A DNA stretch of 64,000 nucleotides from Eledone cirrhosa. Lineage: Eukaryota; Mollusca; Cephalopoda; Octopoda; Eledonidae. The stretch covers positions 341,688,907 through 341,752,906 of the forward strand of contig OZ024743.1 of NCBI GenBank assembly GCA_964016885.1, given 5' to 3'. The notes below the pieces were generated by a model that worked only from the letters and a program-made list of their open reading frames with translations, searched no databases and was not told the DNA's origin. Of this stretch, positions 38,201 to 50,415 are shown piece after piece. The position numbers were made by a program, and so were the translations under genes. Every line of letters begins with the position of its first letter. The stretch's first letter is position 1.

Positions 38201-41200
38201 ATGTTAAGTATATTTCCATATTTCTTATCATCCTTATATGAATAGAGTATTAGCAGGTGTTTCACGTGTAGATCTCTATAATATTGATCTTAAAGCTATT
38301 TGCTGAGAAGAGATTAATTGCGCACTCCCCCACTATCTCCCCCTCTCTCCCTCTCTCTCCCCCACTATCTATCCCCTCTCTCCGCCCTTTTCTTCCTCTC
38401 TCTCTTGCTCTCCCTATATGTGTATATATGTATGTGTGTGTGGACGTATAGGTATATACGTATCTATATACGAGTATCGGCTCAAAGATTCATAGGATGA
38501 CCAAGATACTCTCATGAGCTTCAATTCAGTTATTAATAAGAAGAGTTGAAATAAATGCCTGCAAGATCAAGTATCACTCCCTCATAATCAGTCTCTGAAC
38601 CTTTGAGCTCACCCTCGAATGTACATATATGTATAAACTTTTATAAACTTACAGACACATAAGCATACAGATAGATAGATGATAGTTGTAACAAAAGAAA
38701 GAATCAGTTCCAAATACTGGAGTTTAGAGTATAGATTATTACTTACGTAACATTCCTAAGTCTTTTCACCACGCTTCATGTTATTTCCTAACTTTGACGA
38801 AATAGCTGTTATCATGTGGTTTTAGTTTTGTTTTGTATTCGTCTTTGGACATAATACCTAACAGCTTGCTCTTATCGCCTTTACAAATGACAATTTTCGC
38901 TTTATGTTCCAGGTCTTACAGAGCTATGCTAAGATTCTGGTTCATTATGATTTTGTTCTGTTCATATCTTGTTTATTGCACTTATACTTGAATAAATATT
39001 GCATTGTGTCATAAGCGTTTGTAACATTCTAATCACTAAGTCTCGAGAGACGAATATAGTAGTTTTAATCCGAAATTCTGTCTGGTTTGATCACATTTTA
39101 CTTTGGTGTGGAAGTCTGTACCGAAATTGATAAGTACAAGTTGATCAGAACTGAGAGTGTTGCAAGTGATTAAGGAATGTGTTTACCTGTGTAGACAAAA
39201 AATATTTTCCTCTTATGACGACTGCTAAGCTACCATTTTTCTCTCTCCTTCTGTCTCCCTCTTTCTATCTCTCTCTCCTCTCTCTCTCTCTCTATATATA
39301 TATATCTTGAGGCCATTTCATTTTGTGAAAAGTGAGCAGATAGAAATTCATACACACCCGAACATGCCATAATTTGTTGGCTTCTTCTTTCCCTTAGTAA
39401 CTGAAAATGGCACACAGCTTACTGTTTATTAGGTTGATAATAGGCTAAACTATATTGGATGCAAACAGGTTTTCAATTCATCTTAACATCTGTAATCAAA
39501 GATGATTCAGGTCTGTGGAATACTTCAAGTCTGCAACCCTCTCTATGCAGCCAATGACCTTCCACGAATTCGTATATATATCCAAAGTAGGTGTTACTCT
39601 TATACTACAGAATTTACCTGGCATTCAACAACGATAACGATTCCGGTAATTGTCTCCAAGAAGAGAGTTTTGTGATCAAGCATGCAACGTTCAGGTCTTC
39701 CAACAGTAATGATAATTGCCTTGTCCGTAAGATTGTTCTGAATCTTAACGTGACTCATAATAATAAGATTCTAGATGTCAGTGAGAACTCTCGGCCCCAA
39801 CGGATAATCTGATTGTGTGACACTTAAAGTTGAGCCAAAGACATCGATTATGCAATAATAAACTTCCATTTATTCTACATAGAACGATTATTGAAAACAA
39901 CGTTTTGAGAAGAAACAGGAACAAATAAGCGTGGAGAAATTTGAAAATTGTTATTTCTCGCTATACTTTGCACATCAATAGGACTATAATGTCCTTGTTT
40001 TGTCTTTTTTTAAATAGTTCGCTATATCACTTGTATTTGTTACAATTTTTTCAGGTGAAATCGTGCAACACATTTCACGCAACTTGCGTATCACCTTTCC
40101 ATATAATAATAATAGCTCTCACCTTTCCATCTGTAACTACTCGTAAATATCTTCTATGTATTGTTACATAATTTGCTATAAACTCATTGCGACTGATTGC
40201 TCTTACACTTCGGTGGTATACGTGTATTAACACATTCATTTATTACAGAAACTCTTGTTTGTAATTCGCGGTTAGAAATTCAGTAGGATACAGTTACATT
40301 AATTATGAAATCAATACATTAACAATTCCAATTAAAACAGCTTGGCATTTGGAAATATAAGAGAGCTATTTAAAAAAAAAAAAAAAAGAAGCACATTATG
40401 GTCCTAGTTATGTGCAAAGTATTGCAAGAAATAGAATCCAGTGTTTTACATGGATCAGGGGCATATACATTATACGGCAATCTAGTATAAAGAAATTACA
40501 AGCATTCATAAGAAGACACAAGATCAGAAACTCCATCATATTAGAGAAAGTAAAGCGCAATAACATGGTGCATATATTGGTGTAGCAAATCATGCACTGG
40601 CTTTCACAGGTACAAAACATGGACACATATTTTAGCAAGTGGTACCAGAAATCAATGTAGACCATAACTGAGATACATGAATGTAGCTAAACTCAAATTC
40701 AGTTTATTGAACATATTTTAGCAAGTGGTACCAGAAATCAATGTAGACCATAACTGAGATACATGAATGTAGCTAAACTCAAATTCAGTTTATTGAACAT
40801 TTCCACAGCCGGATGACTGCTTCTTATGACAAAACCTATGAATGATAGCGATCCACTTTTCATAGTTTTACTGTAGACTGTAGTCTTCGACAGTTATTGT
40901 CGATATTGACAAAGATCTCATACACGCGTGTTTGGTTCTTATTACTATTTTACTATTCTATCTATTTTAAACAACTTTGCTGTTTCTAGATCTAAATGAT
41001 CTCTTTAAATTGATCTCCTCTCTACTCTACACCTATATATTCCCGACATATAAATTTTATATTATTTGCATTTTTATAACATATTTATATAATCGATATT
41101 CACAACGCCATTCTATAACTTCATCTATCAATTTTAAACTTTTCTTTACAAACAACTAAGTTTGCTCTACATAGCAGTCTTTTCCCTATCTTTCCTATTG

Positions 41201-44049
41201 TTAATATTTTTTGTGTGATATATTTGTTTTGTATTGATTTATTTCGGTTTCGTGTTTCAAGAATATATATGTATGTTTGTATATTACGTATATGTGTGAT
41301 AGTTAGTTCGAATATATTTTCTATATGAGTATTTGTACGTGTCGAGGTTGCTTTTAATGCATATGTGTTCCTTTGTGTTCGTGAATATGGCATTTATACG
41401 AAACAGTGAATATTAAATAGGAGATAGAAATAGGAAAGAAAATATGTTTAAATAAATAACATTAAAGAAAATATAAAACAAAAGGAATAAAAACAAAACA
41501 ACTGGGAATAAATATATAACGTGTAAACACAATACTAAAAAACGTGGCGAATAATATAAGAAAAATAAGAAAAAATATCATGTCGGGAAGTGTTACAGAG
41601 AATCATGAAATTAAATGTTAAAAAGAAAATATAACATTTTTAGAATGACAGTTTCCACGCCTCGCAAACGTCTTATCAAACATCATATACAAACAGGTCA
41701 GGAGAACTCTGTTTGAAAGATGAAAGAATTTCACACCAAATAAACAGTTTCCAAGACAATGATAACTATCTGGAGTTTTTTTTCTTCGTATATAAACAAT
41801 ACAAATAGCTTTTGCGAGACTATCCTGTATAAAAAAATATGTACAGTGCTGAATATGTTTTCCTATTACACAAACACAAAGAGTAACAATAAATAATTCT
41901 TTCTAGAAACTTCTGTGTAAAAAAAAAAAAAAATCATTGACATAGAAGTCAAAATCTTTCTCATCCCGCATCACATCATCTGAAAGAAACGAAGGTTTTC
42001 TCCTCTACAATATAGAATAAATGTGGGGATGGCAACGCCGGTAAAGAGTTTCAGAATACATATTCTCATTCAAGATTCATTCCGAGCTACATCCCTACAT
42101 CAAGAACCACGTTTCGCTCATAAGGCAATAGTCGGCTCACAGTGCGAGAAAAAATTCCCCGGATATCGAGCAGTAAGATAGAAATGGGAAGCGTCTCCTT
42201 TCAGGTTAGTGTTAGCGCAAATATCATTCAATTTAGGACAACAGAAATTATCTGTAATTATATACGTCTAACTCACTCAACTGAAGTGCGTATGTCGAGA
42301 TAGTAATAAAAACTCTTAACGATAGGAGGAAACTAAAACCCTTGGCAAACAACAAATCCACATACCTGAAGTGACATCACTGCATTTTGTTTTTACTTAC
42401 AGTGACCTATATTAGGACAGGACATGGATGCTTTTCTTTCAGAAATTAATCTCTAGTCTTATAAATTTAGGGGAGACATTTGTGCCCATTTTAAACCTTT
42501 TCATTCGTAGGTATAATCAAATTAAAAAGTATCTATTTTCTAGAAGAAATCATCTACCTATTTGGAAATCAGTTAGGAATCTGTATTTTTATTTGTATGA
42601 ACCACAGTTTCAGCGAAAATAGACCATAGTACCGCAAACATGTTTGAACTAATGAACACTTCAACACATACCTTCTATAATCTCCTATACATTTTGTAGT
42701 GCAAAACCCAAAATTAATGAATGTTTTTATTTTTTTCTTAACTTCATCAAAAACAAATTTAAGTTTGCACCATTCAGTGAAGGCAAACAATCGAAGGTAA
42801 CGCACATGCGTACAGACACATACTAATGCGTACAGAATCACACACAAAAACATACGACTGAGGCACATAGACAGTCACATACATATAAAAAACATAGACT
42901 TCAAATCTTACACAGACAAGCACGCAACCAAACTTAGGAACAGGCTCACATATTAATTTTCATCGAAGCACACTTTCACAAGATGCATACACAATATTAA
43001 CCATACACACATGCACTTACACATTTATAATATTGAATACACAAGTATAAACAAATAAAAAACAGGGCCACACTTACATATAAAAATATAGTTAGACACA
43101 TATATAAGACACATGCGAAAGCAGGTAGGCGTAAAACCTATATCTTGTATAAGTGAATATTATATTTTAATTCCGGTATATGTAATCTGTATGCATTGTT
43201 TCTTTTTATGTTATATAAAGGTTATAATTAAATTGATAATTTATATTTTCTATCTTACGTTCGTAAATATTTTTAAAAATAAAAAAAATGACGTTACTGT
43301 AATTGCTTTCGTGTTTAACTTTCGCCACTCACGGTTTATAGCTGTTATATCTTCAGCATTTTAGTTTCACATCTTACACTCACGAAGGCAAGATATAACC
43401 AGATGCATCCTAACTATAGAATACGTAATTGTAAAGATCATAAATCAAAATACAGTGGGTATTACATATATCTCCGTTACCTAAAGCATGAATACATTTC
43501 CTTACAACATGAGATTTATAAATTCTCTGATTAATACGAATCCTCAAATATTATAGTTCAGATAACTAACATAATTTCCTAACTGAAGCTATTACATTCT
43601 ACGCCCACGTTCAAAATTTTATACCTGGTTTCAGATACAGCACATTATAATACATAACAAAAAGGAAAATAATTGTTACCACTAATATAGCATATAAATT
43701 TTTTAAAAGAAACCCAGAATATTAGTTATAGAAACTTAGATAATATCAAAATACGCAGAAAAAAGAAAAATTCAAATAAAATATAGTAGTTAGTGCAAAT
43801 AATGCAGCAGTTACTGCAAATAATTCGAGTTCAAGCTTAGATAATTGAAGCCTCAAGATGCCGATTCAATTCAGTTATACAAATGAAAAGCACCACTATC
43901 TTCACTGCATTTTGCATTTGGAAGATGTGTTCTAAAAAATCTAGGATGGTTAATGGAATATAATTAAGCCTATATAAATATACATACCATTTATGGTAAG
44001 CTGTTTACCAGAACTGGTGGTTGCGGTTGGTAAACGATGATGCAATAAA
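38201..44049. other. Comparatively unique AT-rich stretch, no gene seen
   Basis: Only short frames without domains. Contains (CT)-rich 38325-38420 and 39238-39290, and poly-A at 40372-40387 and 41921-41933. It lacks long TA tracts and fold-backs, unlike the rest of the window, so intron or old intergenic sequence is the simplest reading. Confidence 0.5.
40627..40798 (+). repeat. Tandem duplication, unit 86 bp
   Basis: ATATTTTAGCAAGTGGTACC...TTTATTGAAC occurs at 40627 and 40713, essentially identical, so it is recent. Confidence 0.95.
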
Positions 44050-44310
44050 TTAATTAAAGCACTCAACGCTATGCAAACCATCCATTCTAGCTGTGGCATC
44101 TCGAGGCTGGTGTAGGAACGGAGTTAAGTATTTATCAAAACAGCAACAGTATGCCGGACTGGAAAATTTACTTTAGAATTTTAATTCCGCGAAAGGACTA
44201 TACATATTTCAATGGTCCAGCCCTATTATCAGATCATGATGCGAGGCTAAATGATTTCATCAGGTGTTACTTGCAGAATTATATACGCGGATTACGTTGA
44301 ACCCAAACAG
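44050..44310 (-). repeat. PLE terminal-repeat relic with degraded hammerhead
   Basis: Shares its outer end with 2293-2372. Minus strand at 44232-44201 reads CUGAUAA, about 15 nt, GAAA, AUA/UAU stem III and triplet AUA. G8 is replaced by A and stem II pairs poorly. Confidence 0.5.
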
Positions 44311-44514
44311 AGAATGGAATATAGAAGATAGAGAAATAGAAAAAGAAAATAGAGGAGCGATTCGATTCGGAGACTCTTGAAAAATGTGGTGTTATCAATG
44401 GCAGACAGACCCTAAATGATAGCGTATCCGTTAACGCCAGCACTGAGGAGTTGTAGGCATGATATAGGCGGTGGTGGTTGTCAAGTGGGGACCTGCCAAC
44501 TAGCTCATATGAAT

Positions 44515-44650
44515 CAGCCAGAGAATACTTTCTCTATTTAAGGTATTTTACATCCCGGGCCGAATCTCATCCTACCCAGAGGCTTCGCCACATTTCAGCT
44601 CTTTAATTGCCCATGTGACGTCATCCTCCGTGCGGTTACTATCATGCTCA
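44515..44650 (-). pseudogene. Non-LTR (LINE) reverse transcriptase scrap
   Basis: Minus strand reads EHDSNRTEDDVTWAIKEL, then KCGEASG, stop, DEIRPGM, stop, NTLNRESILWL. This matches the segment before RT motif 1 of LINE reverse transcriptases (pattern EDV..AIKELK.GKA.G.DEI.PEML). Two stops. It is the only non-LTR coding trace I saw. Confidence 0.6.
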
Positions 44651-44963
44651 GAGGCACTTCTCCTGTACATCAGATGATGATCTTGTGACCCGGATTATGG
44701 GATCATCAAATTGTACTCTCCACCTCGCGAAGATGCCCCACTCTAAAGAGAGAAGAATTCTAGAGGAGTTCTTGATAGGTGTGGCGAGGGCCATCTTATT
44801 ATGAATTCAGCAGATGGTCTGCCTGATTACTTTAGTTGCAATTATGAAGAGCAAATTCATCCAAGGTGTAATCAACAATGTAACATCACAAAGCATAAAT
44901 ATATAATCCTGATCCAAGGAGAAATTTGGAATTATAAATGCACACACACACAATCCCCTCCCC

Positions 44964-44967
<4 letters not shown>

Positions 44968-45017
<50 letters not shown>
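44968..45017. repeat. (TA)n microsatellite
   Basis: Direct reading. Left boundary of fold-back J. Confidence 0.95.
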
Positions 45018-45019
<2 letters not shown>

Positions 45020-45218
45020 CAAAGGAAATGTGGTAAGGAACCAGATGGACCATAACGCACCAGAGTGCTCAATACTTAGGGTAGAAGAGTGGGAAATATG
45101 AAAAAGTATGACCCCGACGGCAGACCTCAAGCCGTTTCGACGGCTATTTCTGGACTAGTCCAGAAATAGCCGTCAAAACGGCTTGAGCTCTGCCGTCGGG
45201 GGGTCATACTTTTTCCTA
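45018..45218. repeat. Fold-back J: pLTR end with 117-bp palindrome
   Basis: ACAAAGGAAATGTGGTAAGG end at 45018, then a palindrome at 45099-45215 centred on GGACTAGTCC. Same family as G, H, I and the pLTR at 51915. Confidence 0.88.
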
Positions 45219-45325
45219 TGTATACATATATATATATATTTATATATATATACATATGTATATATATAGAATAAGGAAATACAAAGTAGATTAGATGTTA
45301 AATTCGTTTATCGATAAGGCCATGA

Positions 45326-45380
45326 TACATATTTCGATGACGACAGTTTCGTATAGTACCCAGTGTCATGATCTCACCAG
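45326..45380 (-). ncRNA. Hammerhead relic, fold-back K left arm
   Basis: Minus strand: CUGGUGA (A6 changed to G), stem II GAUCAUGACA with UGUCGUCAUC (9 of 10 pairs), GAAA, short stem III, and GUA. Confidence 0.5.
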
Positions 45381-46284
45381 ACAGCTTCTTACATAATAAA
45401 GTTACAATCACGAGGTAATCCACAATTTAAGTGACAAGGGAACGGACAAACACGATGTTCATAAAGCAAATGCCTGTCCCCCTGCCAGCTTCAAATCATG
45501 CTAACAGGTTTGCGCATGTGTAAATGTGGAATATGTAGCAGACTATTATCGCAAAACATAGCAAGCTATCGTCTGCAGGTTCCTTCTCACTCCCAGGTTC
45601 AAGGGTCACAGGGTGCCAGGCAGCCAACCATGTTTCCGGCCAAATAGTGTATTGGCTGAAGACCATGGTAGCGTGGATAGATTTTATATGCACACTACAA
45701 AGACAACGTTGACTGATTTCTCTGAATAGATTGTGTATGTGATAGAATTCACTGTATTAAACTTTTCTATCTCCTTATACATGTATATATGTGTAATAAC
45801 ATTTATACTTATATATATTTTCTCTTCATCTCTCAATAGACATATTTAATCTCTCATTATATATTTTTAATATATTTTTACCTCTATCAATATGTTATTT
45901 TCCTTATTTTTCTTTGTTATATTTTCATTCATTTTTTTCTTTTTCATTGTTAAGTTCATGTGATAGACTAATTGTTTGTTTAAATTTCGACGCTCCACAC
46001 TTTAGTCTATATTATTTATTTACTTAAAACAAGATTCTAACTTTTATTTTCTATTTTAATTTCTATTTTCCATTCGTATTGCTAACTTTAACTTGCATTG
46101 TGAAACATAGTATCTAGACCATGGAATAATTCTATTTGCGGGGGATGGTCAATTCTATTGTCTAAGTGTAAATATAAGCGTAGTATTAAACCTATTAAAT
46201 GTCACTAAATCGGGAATGTAATAAAACTAAATATATTTACTATTTCCACCCTATTTCTATCTTGATATACACTGGCATATATAA

Positions 46285-46365
<81 letters not shown>

Positions 46366-46928
46366 TGTGTTTGTGTACTTATATTGTTCTTCACCGTTAT
46401 TTTCCATCTTTTCACTATGTGTGTTAATTCATCTGTTGGAAGACGATATTTGCTAGTTATTCGTATGAATTATCGTATTCTATACCTTAGTTTATATTCT
46501 TTAATTTAACACAATCAAAATTTTATTTCTGTTATTCAGTTTTATTACCAATTTTAACTGCCATTGTGAGAGCATACTATCTGGACCCAGAATTATGCAT
46601 AATTTGTAATAGTGAAAACATTAAAAGTCATACTCTTCCACTACCACCGTTCTGCCAAATACACTGTTCGGCCGAAATCATAGCTGGCTGAGTGGCGCCC
46701 TGTGACTCTTAAAGGAGAGGAGTGGTGAGGACCCTCTATGTGATAGTTTGCTATGTTTTGCGATAGTAGTCAGCTACATGTCCCACATTTACACGTTCCA
46801 ACCATGTTGGCGTGAATTGAAGGTCACAGGGGAACGGGCATTCGCTTTATGAACATCGTTTGTCCGTTCCCTTACCACTTAAATTTTGGATTACCTCGTG
46901 ATTGTAACCTTAACATGTAAGAAGCTGT

Positions 46929-46994
46929 CTGATAAGATCATGACACTGGGTACTACGCGGAATCACGTGGCCACTGTCGTCATCGAAACATGTA
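46929..46994 (+). ncRNA. Hammerhead relic, fold-back K right arm
   Basis: CUGAUAA (G8 changed to A), the same stem II, GAAAC, AU loop, and GUA. The two arms differ at different core positions, so their common ancestor most simply had CUGAUGA. Confidence 0.5.
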
Positions 46995-47289
46995 TTACGG
47001 CCTTATCAAAAAACGACTTTAACATATAATCTACTTTGTATTTCCTTATTCTAAAAATACTCCCTCACTCCTATGTGGAAAAATGTACGTTGAGTTCTCG
47101 AATTGAATTACATAAATGTTTACAGTATATATATATATATATATTAAAGAGTTAAACAAGATTCAATGAGTACATCAAATAATAAGTTTTACAGTAGATT
47201 GGAAGCACTCTACAGGGAAAAATATTTTCCAGAGTTATTAATATTAAAATACAAATATTAATAAAATAGATGTTCTTTTGATCAATTAA

Positions 47290-47342
47290 ATTTTATTATA
47301 CATATTTCAGACGTACAACAGTACATCCTCATCTGACAAAAT
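47290..47342 (-). ncRNA. Hammerhead relic, fold-back L left
   Basis: Close copy of 7721-7773 with stem I, stem II and GAAA kept. The core is CAGAUGA, losing U4. Confidence 0.5.
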
Positions 47343-47370
47343 ATAATGATACATTTAACATCTCAGGGGG

Positions 47371-47534
47371 GTGGATTGGCAGTATCGGTAGAGAGTCGGA
47401 CACCATGCTTTGAAGCATAGAGTTAAGTCCCGCCGAGATTAACTTTGCCTTTCATCCTTACGGGGTCGATAAAATAAAGTACCAGTAATGTACTGGATAT
47501 GTTGCTGGCCTTGTGCCTAAAATAGACACAATTA
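47371..47534 (+). repeat. Cephalopod SINE inside fold-back L
   Basis: GTGGATTGGCAGTATCGG head, GTCCCGCCGAGATT, CGGGGTCGATAAAATAAAG, and a TTGCTGGCCTTGTGCC end. Has a short internal deletion before the B box. Confidence 0.9.
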
Positions 47535-47587
47535 TTTTTGTCTGATGAGGATGTACTGTTGTACCTCTGATATATGTATAATAAAAT
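47535..47587 (+). ncRNA. Hammerhead relic, fold-back L right
   Basis: CUGAUGA is intact at 47542-47548 and stem II GGAUGUAC/GUACCUC is good, but GAAA has become GAUA. Confidence 0.5.
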
Positions 47588-47655
47588 TTAATTGATCAAA
47601 AGAACATCTATTTTATTAATATTTGTATTTTAATATATATATATATATATATATA

Positions 47656-48050
47656 TTTAAAAAGATAGAGGTGTGACACACGATTTGTGATATATTAGTA
47701 AAAAGGAAACGAAAATGCTGACAAATTTATCCCAGTGAAAAATAGTTTAATTAGGAATAACTATAAATTAGTAATAAGTATTAGTAATAAGTATAAATTA
47801 GTAATAAGTATTTTTGCTCTAATCAGATTAGAGCAAAAATCACGAACACTCTATCTCAAAATTATTTTTGAAAAGCATAAGAAATGCGCAACCGGTAAAA
47901 ACTTAAAACTAAAACTGAATACGAACTAATACTTATTACTAATTTATACTTATTCCTAATTAAACTATTCTTCACTGGGAAAAATGTGTCAGCATTTTCT
48001 TTTCCTTTTTACTGATATATGACAACTCGTGTGTCACACCTCTATTTTTT
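47656..48050. repeat. Fold-back M: terminal repeats of the fold-back E family
   Basis: Near-palindrome of about 395 bp centred at 47825 (TTTTTGCTCTAAT core, 47811-47839). It carries the ACCGGT and GAACACTCTATCTCAAAATT blocks of fold-back E and has (TA)n on both sides. Confidence 0.88.
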
Positions 48051-48289
48051 TAAAATATATATATATATGAATAAAGTTAATATATCTGAGGGTACAAGGT
48101 ACCCCCAGAAATATATATAGGTTGTCTATGATTCAAGGAGGTTCTATGGTAATAATTTGATATACCAGAACTTAATATCAAGATAAGCAGAACAAGCAAA
48201 ATTCAACCAATTTTTCAAAATAAATCAAAAATAATTTACAATTAAAATTAATCAAAATTAAAAAATATAATATAAATATTTACCTATTC

Positions 48290-48379
48290 AAATAGCCCTT
48301 ACTGTACAGTTTCACTTTGCAAAACATGAGATATCACATGGATATTAATGGAAAAACAAAGATCATCAGAGAAGCATTT
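48290..48379 (-). ncRNA. Hammerhead ribozyme, family 2 left copy
   Basis: Minus strand. Same 90-nt sequence as 49271-49360. Core CUGAUGA at 48363-48369. Confidence 0.72.
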
Positions 48380-48754
48380 TCCTTTCCTAGGGTTAAAAAC
48401 CTCAGGAACGATAAAATATATGACCTCGTCTCCAACTGACACGAGTCTAAAGGTCGTAAAAGTGACCCGTATGTTCGCTGGTGTGAAGTGAAGGCGGGAA
48501 ATCGTAGACTTGTTGTCTATAGTCGCCACTAAAAAAAATAGCAGCTAATTAGAACGACAGATTTGTTCTCTACATAACGGAGAATAATGAATAAAGTTAA
48601 TATATCTGAGGGTACAAGGTACCCCCAGAAATACATAGGTTGTCTATGATTCAAGGTGGTTCTATGGTAATAATTTGATATACCAGAACTTAATATCAAG
48701 ATAAGCAGAACAAGCAAAATTCAACCAATTTTTCAAAATAAATCTAGGAAAGGA

Positions 48755-48844
48755 AAATGCTTCTCTGATGATCTTTGTTTTTCCATTGATATCCATGTGA
48801 TATCTAATGTTTTGCAAAGTGAAACTGTACAGTAAGGGCTATTT
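48755..48844 (+). ncRNA. Hammerhead ribozyme, family 2 middle copy
   Basis: Same fold as 49271-49360. Predicted cleavage after 48834. Confidence 0.72.
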
Positions 48845-49270
48845 GAATAAGTAAATATTTATATTATATTTTTTAATTTTGATCAATTTTAATTGTAAAT
48901 TAATTTTGATTTATTTTGAAAAATTGGTTGAATTTTGCTTGTCTGCATATCTTGATATTAAGTTCTGGTATATCAAATTATTACCATAGAACCACCTTGA
49001 ATCATAGACAACCTATGTATTTCTGGGGGTACCTTATACCCTCAGATATATTAACTTTATTCATTATTCTCCGTTATGTAGAGAACAAATCTGTCGTTCT
49101 GTCTAGCTGCTATTTTTTTAGTGGCAACTATAGACAACAAGTCTACGATTTCCCACCTTCACTTCACACCAGCGAACATACGGGTCACTTTTACGACCTT
49201 TAGACTCGTGTCAGTTGGAGACGAGGTCATATATTTTATCGTTCCTGAGGTTTTTAACCCTAGGAAAGGA

Positions 49271-49360
49271 AAATGCTTCTCTGATGATCTTTGTTTTTCC
49301 ATTAATATCCATGTGATATCTCATGTTTTGCAAAGTGAAACTGTACAGTAAGGGCTATTT
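49271..49360 (+). ncRNA. Hammerhead ribozyme, family 2 right copy
   Basis: Stem I AAAUGCUUCU with AGGGCUAUUU pairs at 9 of 10 positions. Core CUGAUGA is at 49281-49287. Stem II CUUUGU/GCAAAG is closed by a large loop with an inner AUAUC/GAUAU hairpin, and has U-U at its base. GAAA is at 49337-49340. Stem III ACU-GUAC-AGU follows, with cleavage triplet GUA ending at 49350. All core bases are kept. Confidence 0.73.
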
Positions 49361-49480
49361 GAATAGGTAAATATTTATATTATATTTTTTAATTTTGATT
49401 AATTTTAATTGTAAATTAATTTTGATTTATTTGGAAAAATTGGTTGAATTTTGCTTGTTCTGCTTATCTTGATATATATA

Positions 49481-49936
49481 TATATATGTATATATACATG
49501 TATGTATGTGTTTCTAAAATGAATAAAAATGTCGTGTTTCAATAATTAAAAACACACACCATAATGAAAGTTCTGCGATAAATTCCGAGCTATTAATAAT
49601 ATAAATTCAAGAGCGAATTAGATATATTAGAATATATCAAACAATATACAGGAGATATTTCGCAAAAAATGTAAGTGCATATCAACTAGAAATGAGCAAT
49701 ATAGACAGTTTAACAATAAAATAAGCAAACGGTGCATGCTGAACACCAAATAATTATTTTACTCTCTCATACATAATACTTTCATGGCTATAGAATTATG
49801 TTTCTCTTTCGAATCGTGAAGATCATAAGGTAAGTAGGTGCAGTAGTTAGAGAGGGCTAACTAAATATGAACTCACACCATTAAACAAATCTAAGGTCTG
49901 GCCAATAACACATGGAGTTAAGAAATAACACCACGT
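49481..49936. other. No gene seen
   Basis: AT-rich sequence between two ribozyme elements. Confidence 0.5.
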
Positions 49937-50410
49937 TGACGAATACCAATAGTATGAAACAGAGATCTGTCAGCTTATCTCCCTTGTTTGTTGAAAAAAG
50001 AAATAAGTAACATAGTCGCTACTTTAAAATGATAGCGTAAGGTCTTCAAAATGTTTTAAATTAAGTATACAGTGTATTGCCAAATATGCGATAGATCTCT
50101 GTTTCATATATACATCGCTATTTCAGAGCACCAATTCTAATTTTCAATTTTTGCTGGACCGGCAACCGCTCTGTATAATCAGTTCCTGATTATTACTGAA
50201 ATTCTATAAGAATCCAACATTTATAATTTTCAACAAACAAGGGGAGTGCTAGGCTCTGACGAATACCAACAGTATGAAACAGAGATCTGTCAGCTCATCT
50301 CCGTCTGTTTGTTGAAAAAAGAAGTAAGTGACATAGTCACTACTTTAAAACAATAGCGTAAGGTCTTCAAAATGTTTTTAATCAAGCATACAGTGTATTG
50401 CCAAATATAC

Positions 50411-50415
<5 letters not shown>
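49937..50415 (+). mobile_element. Retrozyme-like element, family 3 (321-bp unit)
   Basis: One complete unit and a partial second copy. TGACGAATACCAA recurs at 49937 and 50258, and CATAGTCGCTACTTTAAAA, GTATACAGTGTATTGCCAAA follow in both. The left copy begins inside the hammerhead core, so its CUGACGA is cut to UUGACGA. The right copy has the full ribozyme and ends in (TA)n at 50416-50480. No protein. Confidence 0.78.
50244..50303 (+). ncRNA. Hammerhead ribozyme, family 3, canonical GUC site
   Basis: Stem I GGCU/AGCU with an outer GGAG/CUCC helix. Core CUGACGA is at 50257-50263. Stem II AUAC-CAACA-GUAU is perfect. GAAA follows. Stem III ACAG-AGAU-CUGU is 4 bp, with cleavage after GUC at 50292. 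All core positions match the consensus, and the longer stem III favours monomer activity. Confidence 0.85.

Larger units (their letters stand above)
45266..47055. repeat. Fold-back K: arms 45266-45680 and 46640-47055
   Basis: Inverted arms of about 415 bp (AATAAGGAAATACAAAGTAG and inverse at the ends; GGAACGGACAAAC and inverse inside) around a 960-bp AT-rich loop with (GT)n at 46288-46372. No coding signal. Each arm carries a hammerhead-like sequence. Confidence 0.85.
47145..47640. repeat. Fold-back L: PLE terminal repeats split by a SINE
   Basis: 47145-47365 (minus sense) matches 7572-7780. 47535-47640 is the inverted partner. A SINE occupies the centre. (TA)n flanks at 47127-47144 and 47635-47655. 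Confidence 0.85.
48071..49480. mobile_element. Retrozyme-like element, family 2 (516-bp unit, one hammerhead each, head-to-head)
   Basis: Left half 48071-48743 lies on the minus strand: one unit plus a partial second copy starting at 48588 (period about 517). Right half 48744-49480 is plus strand with hammerheads 516 bp apart (48755, 49271). The halves meet at CTAGGAAAGG, inverted. Units are about 97 percent alike. The ends lie in (TA)n. A 76-codon frame overlapping the ribozyme is intact in both halves (48299-48529 - and 49121-49351 +) with one substitution, but overall identity already explains that. Confidence 0.78.
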
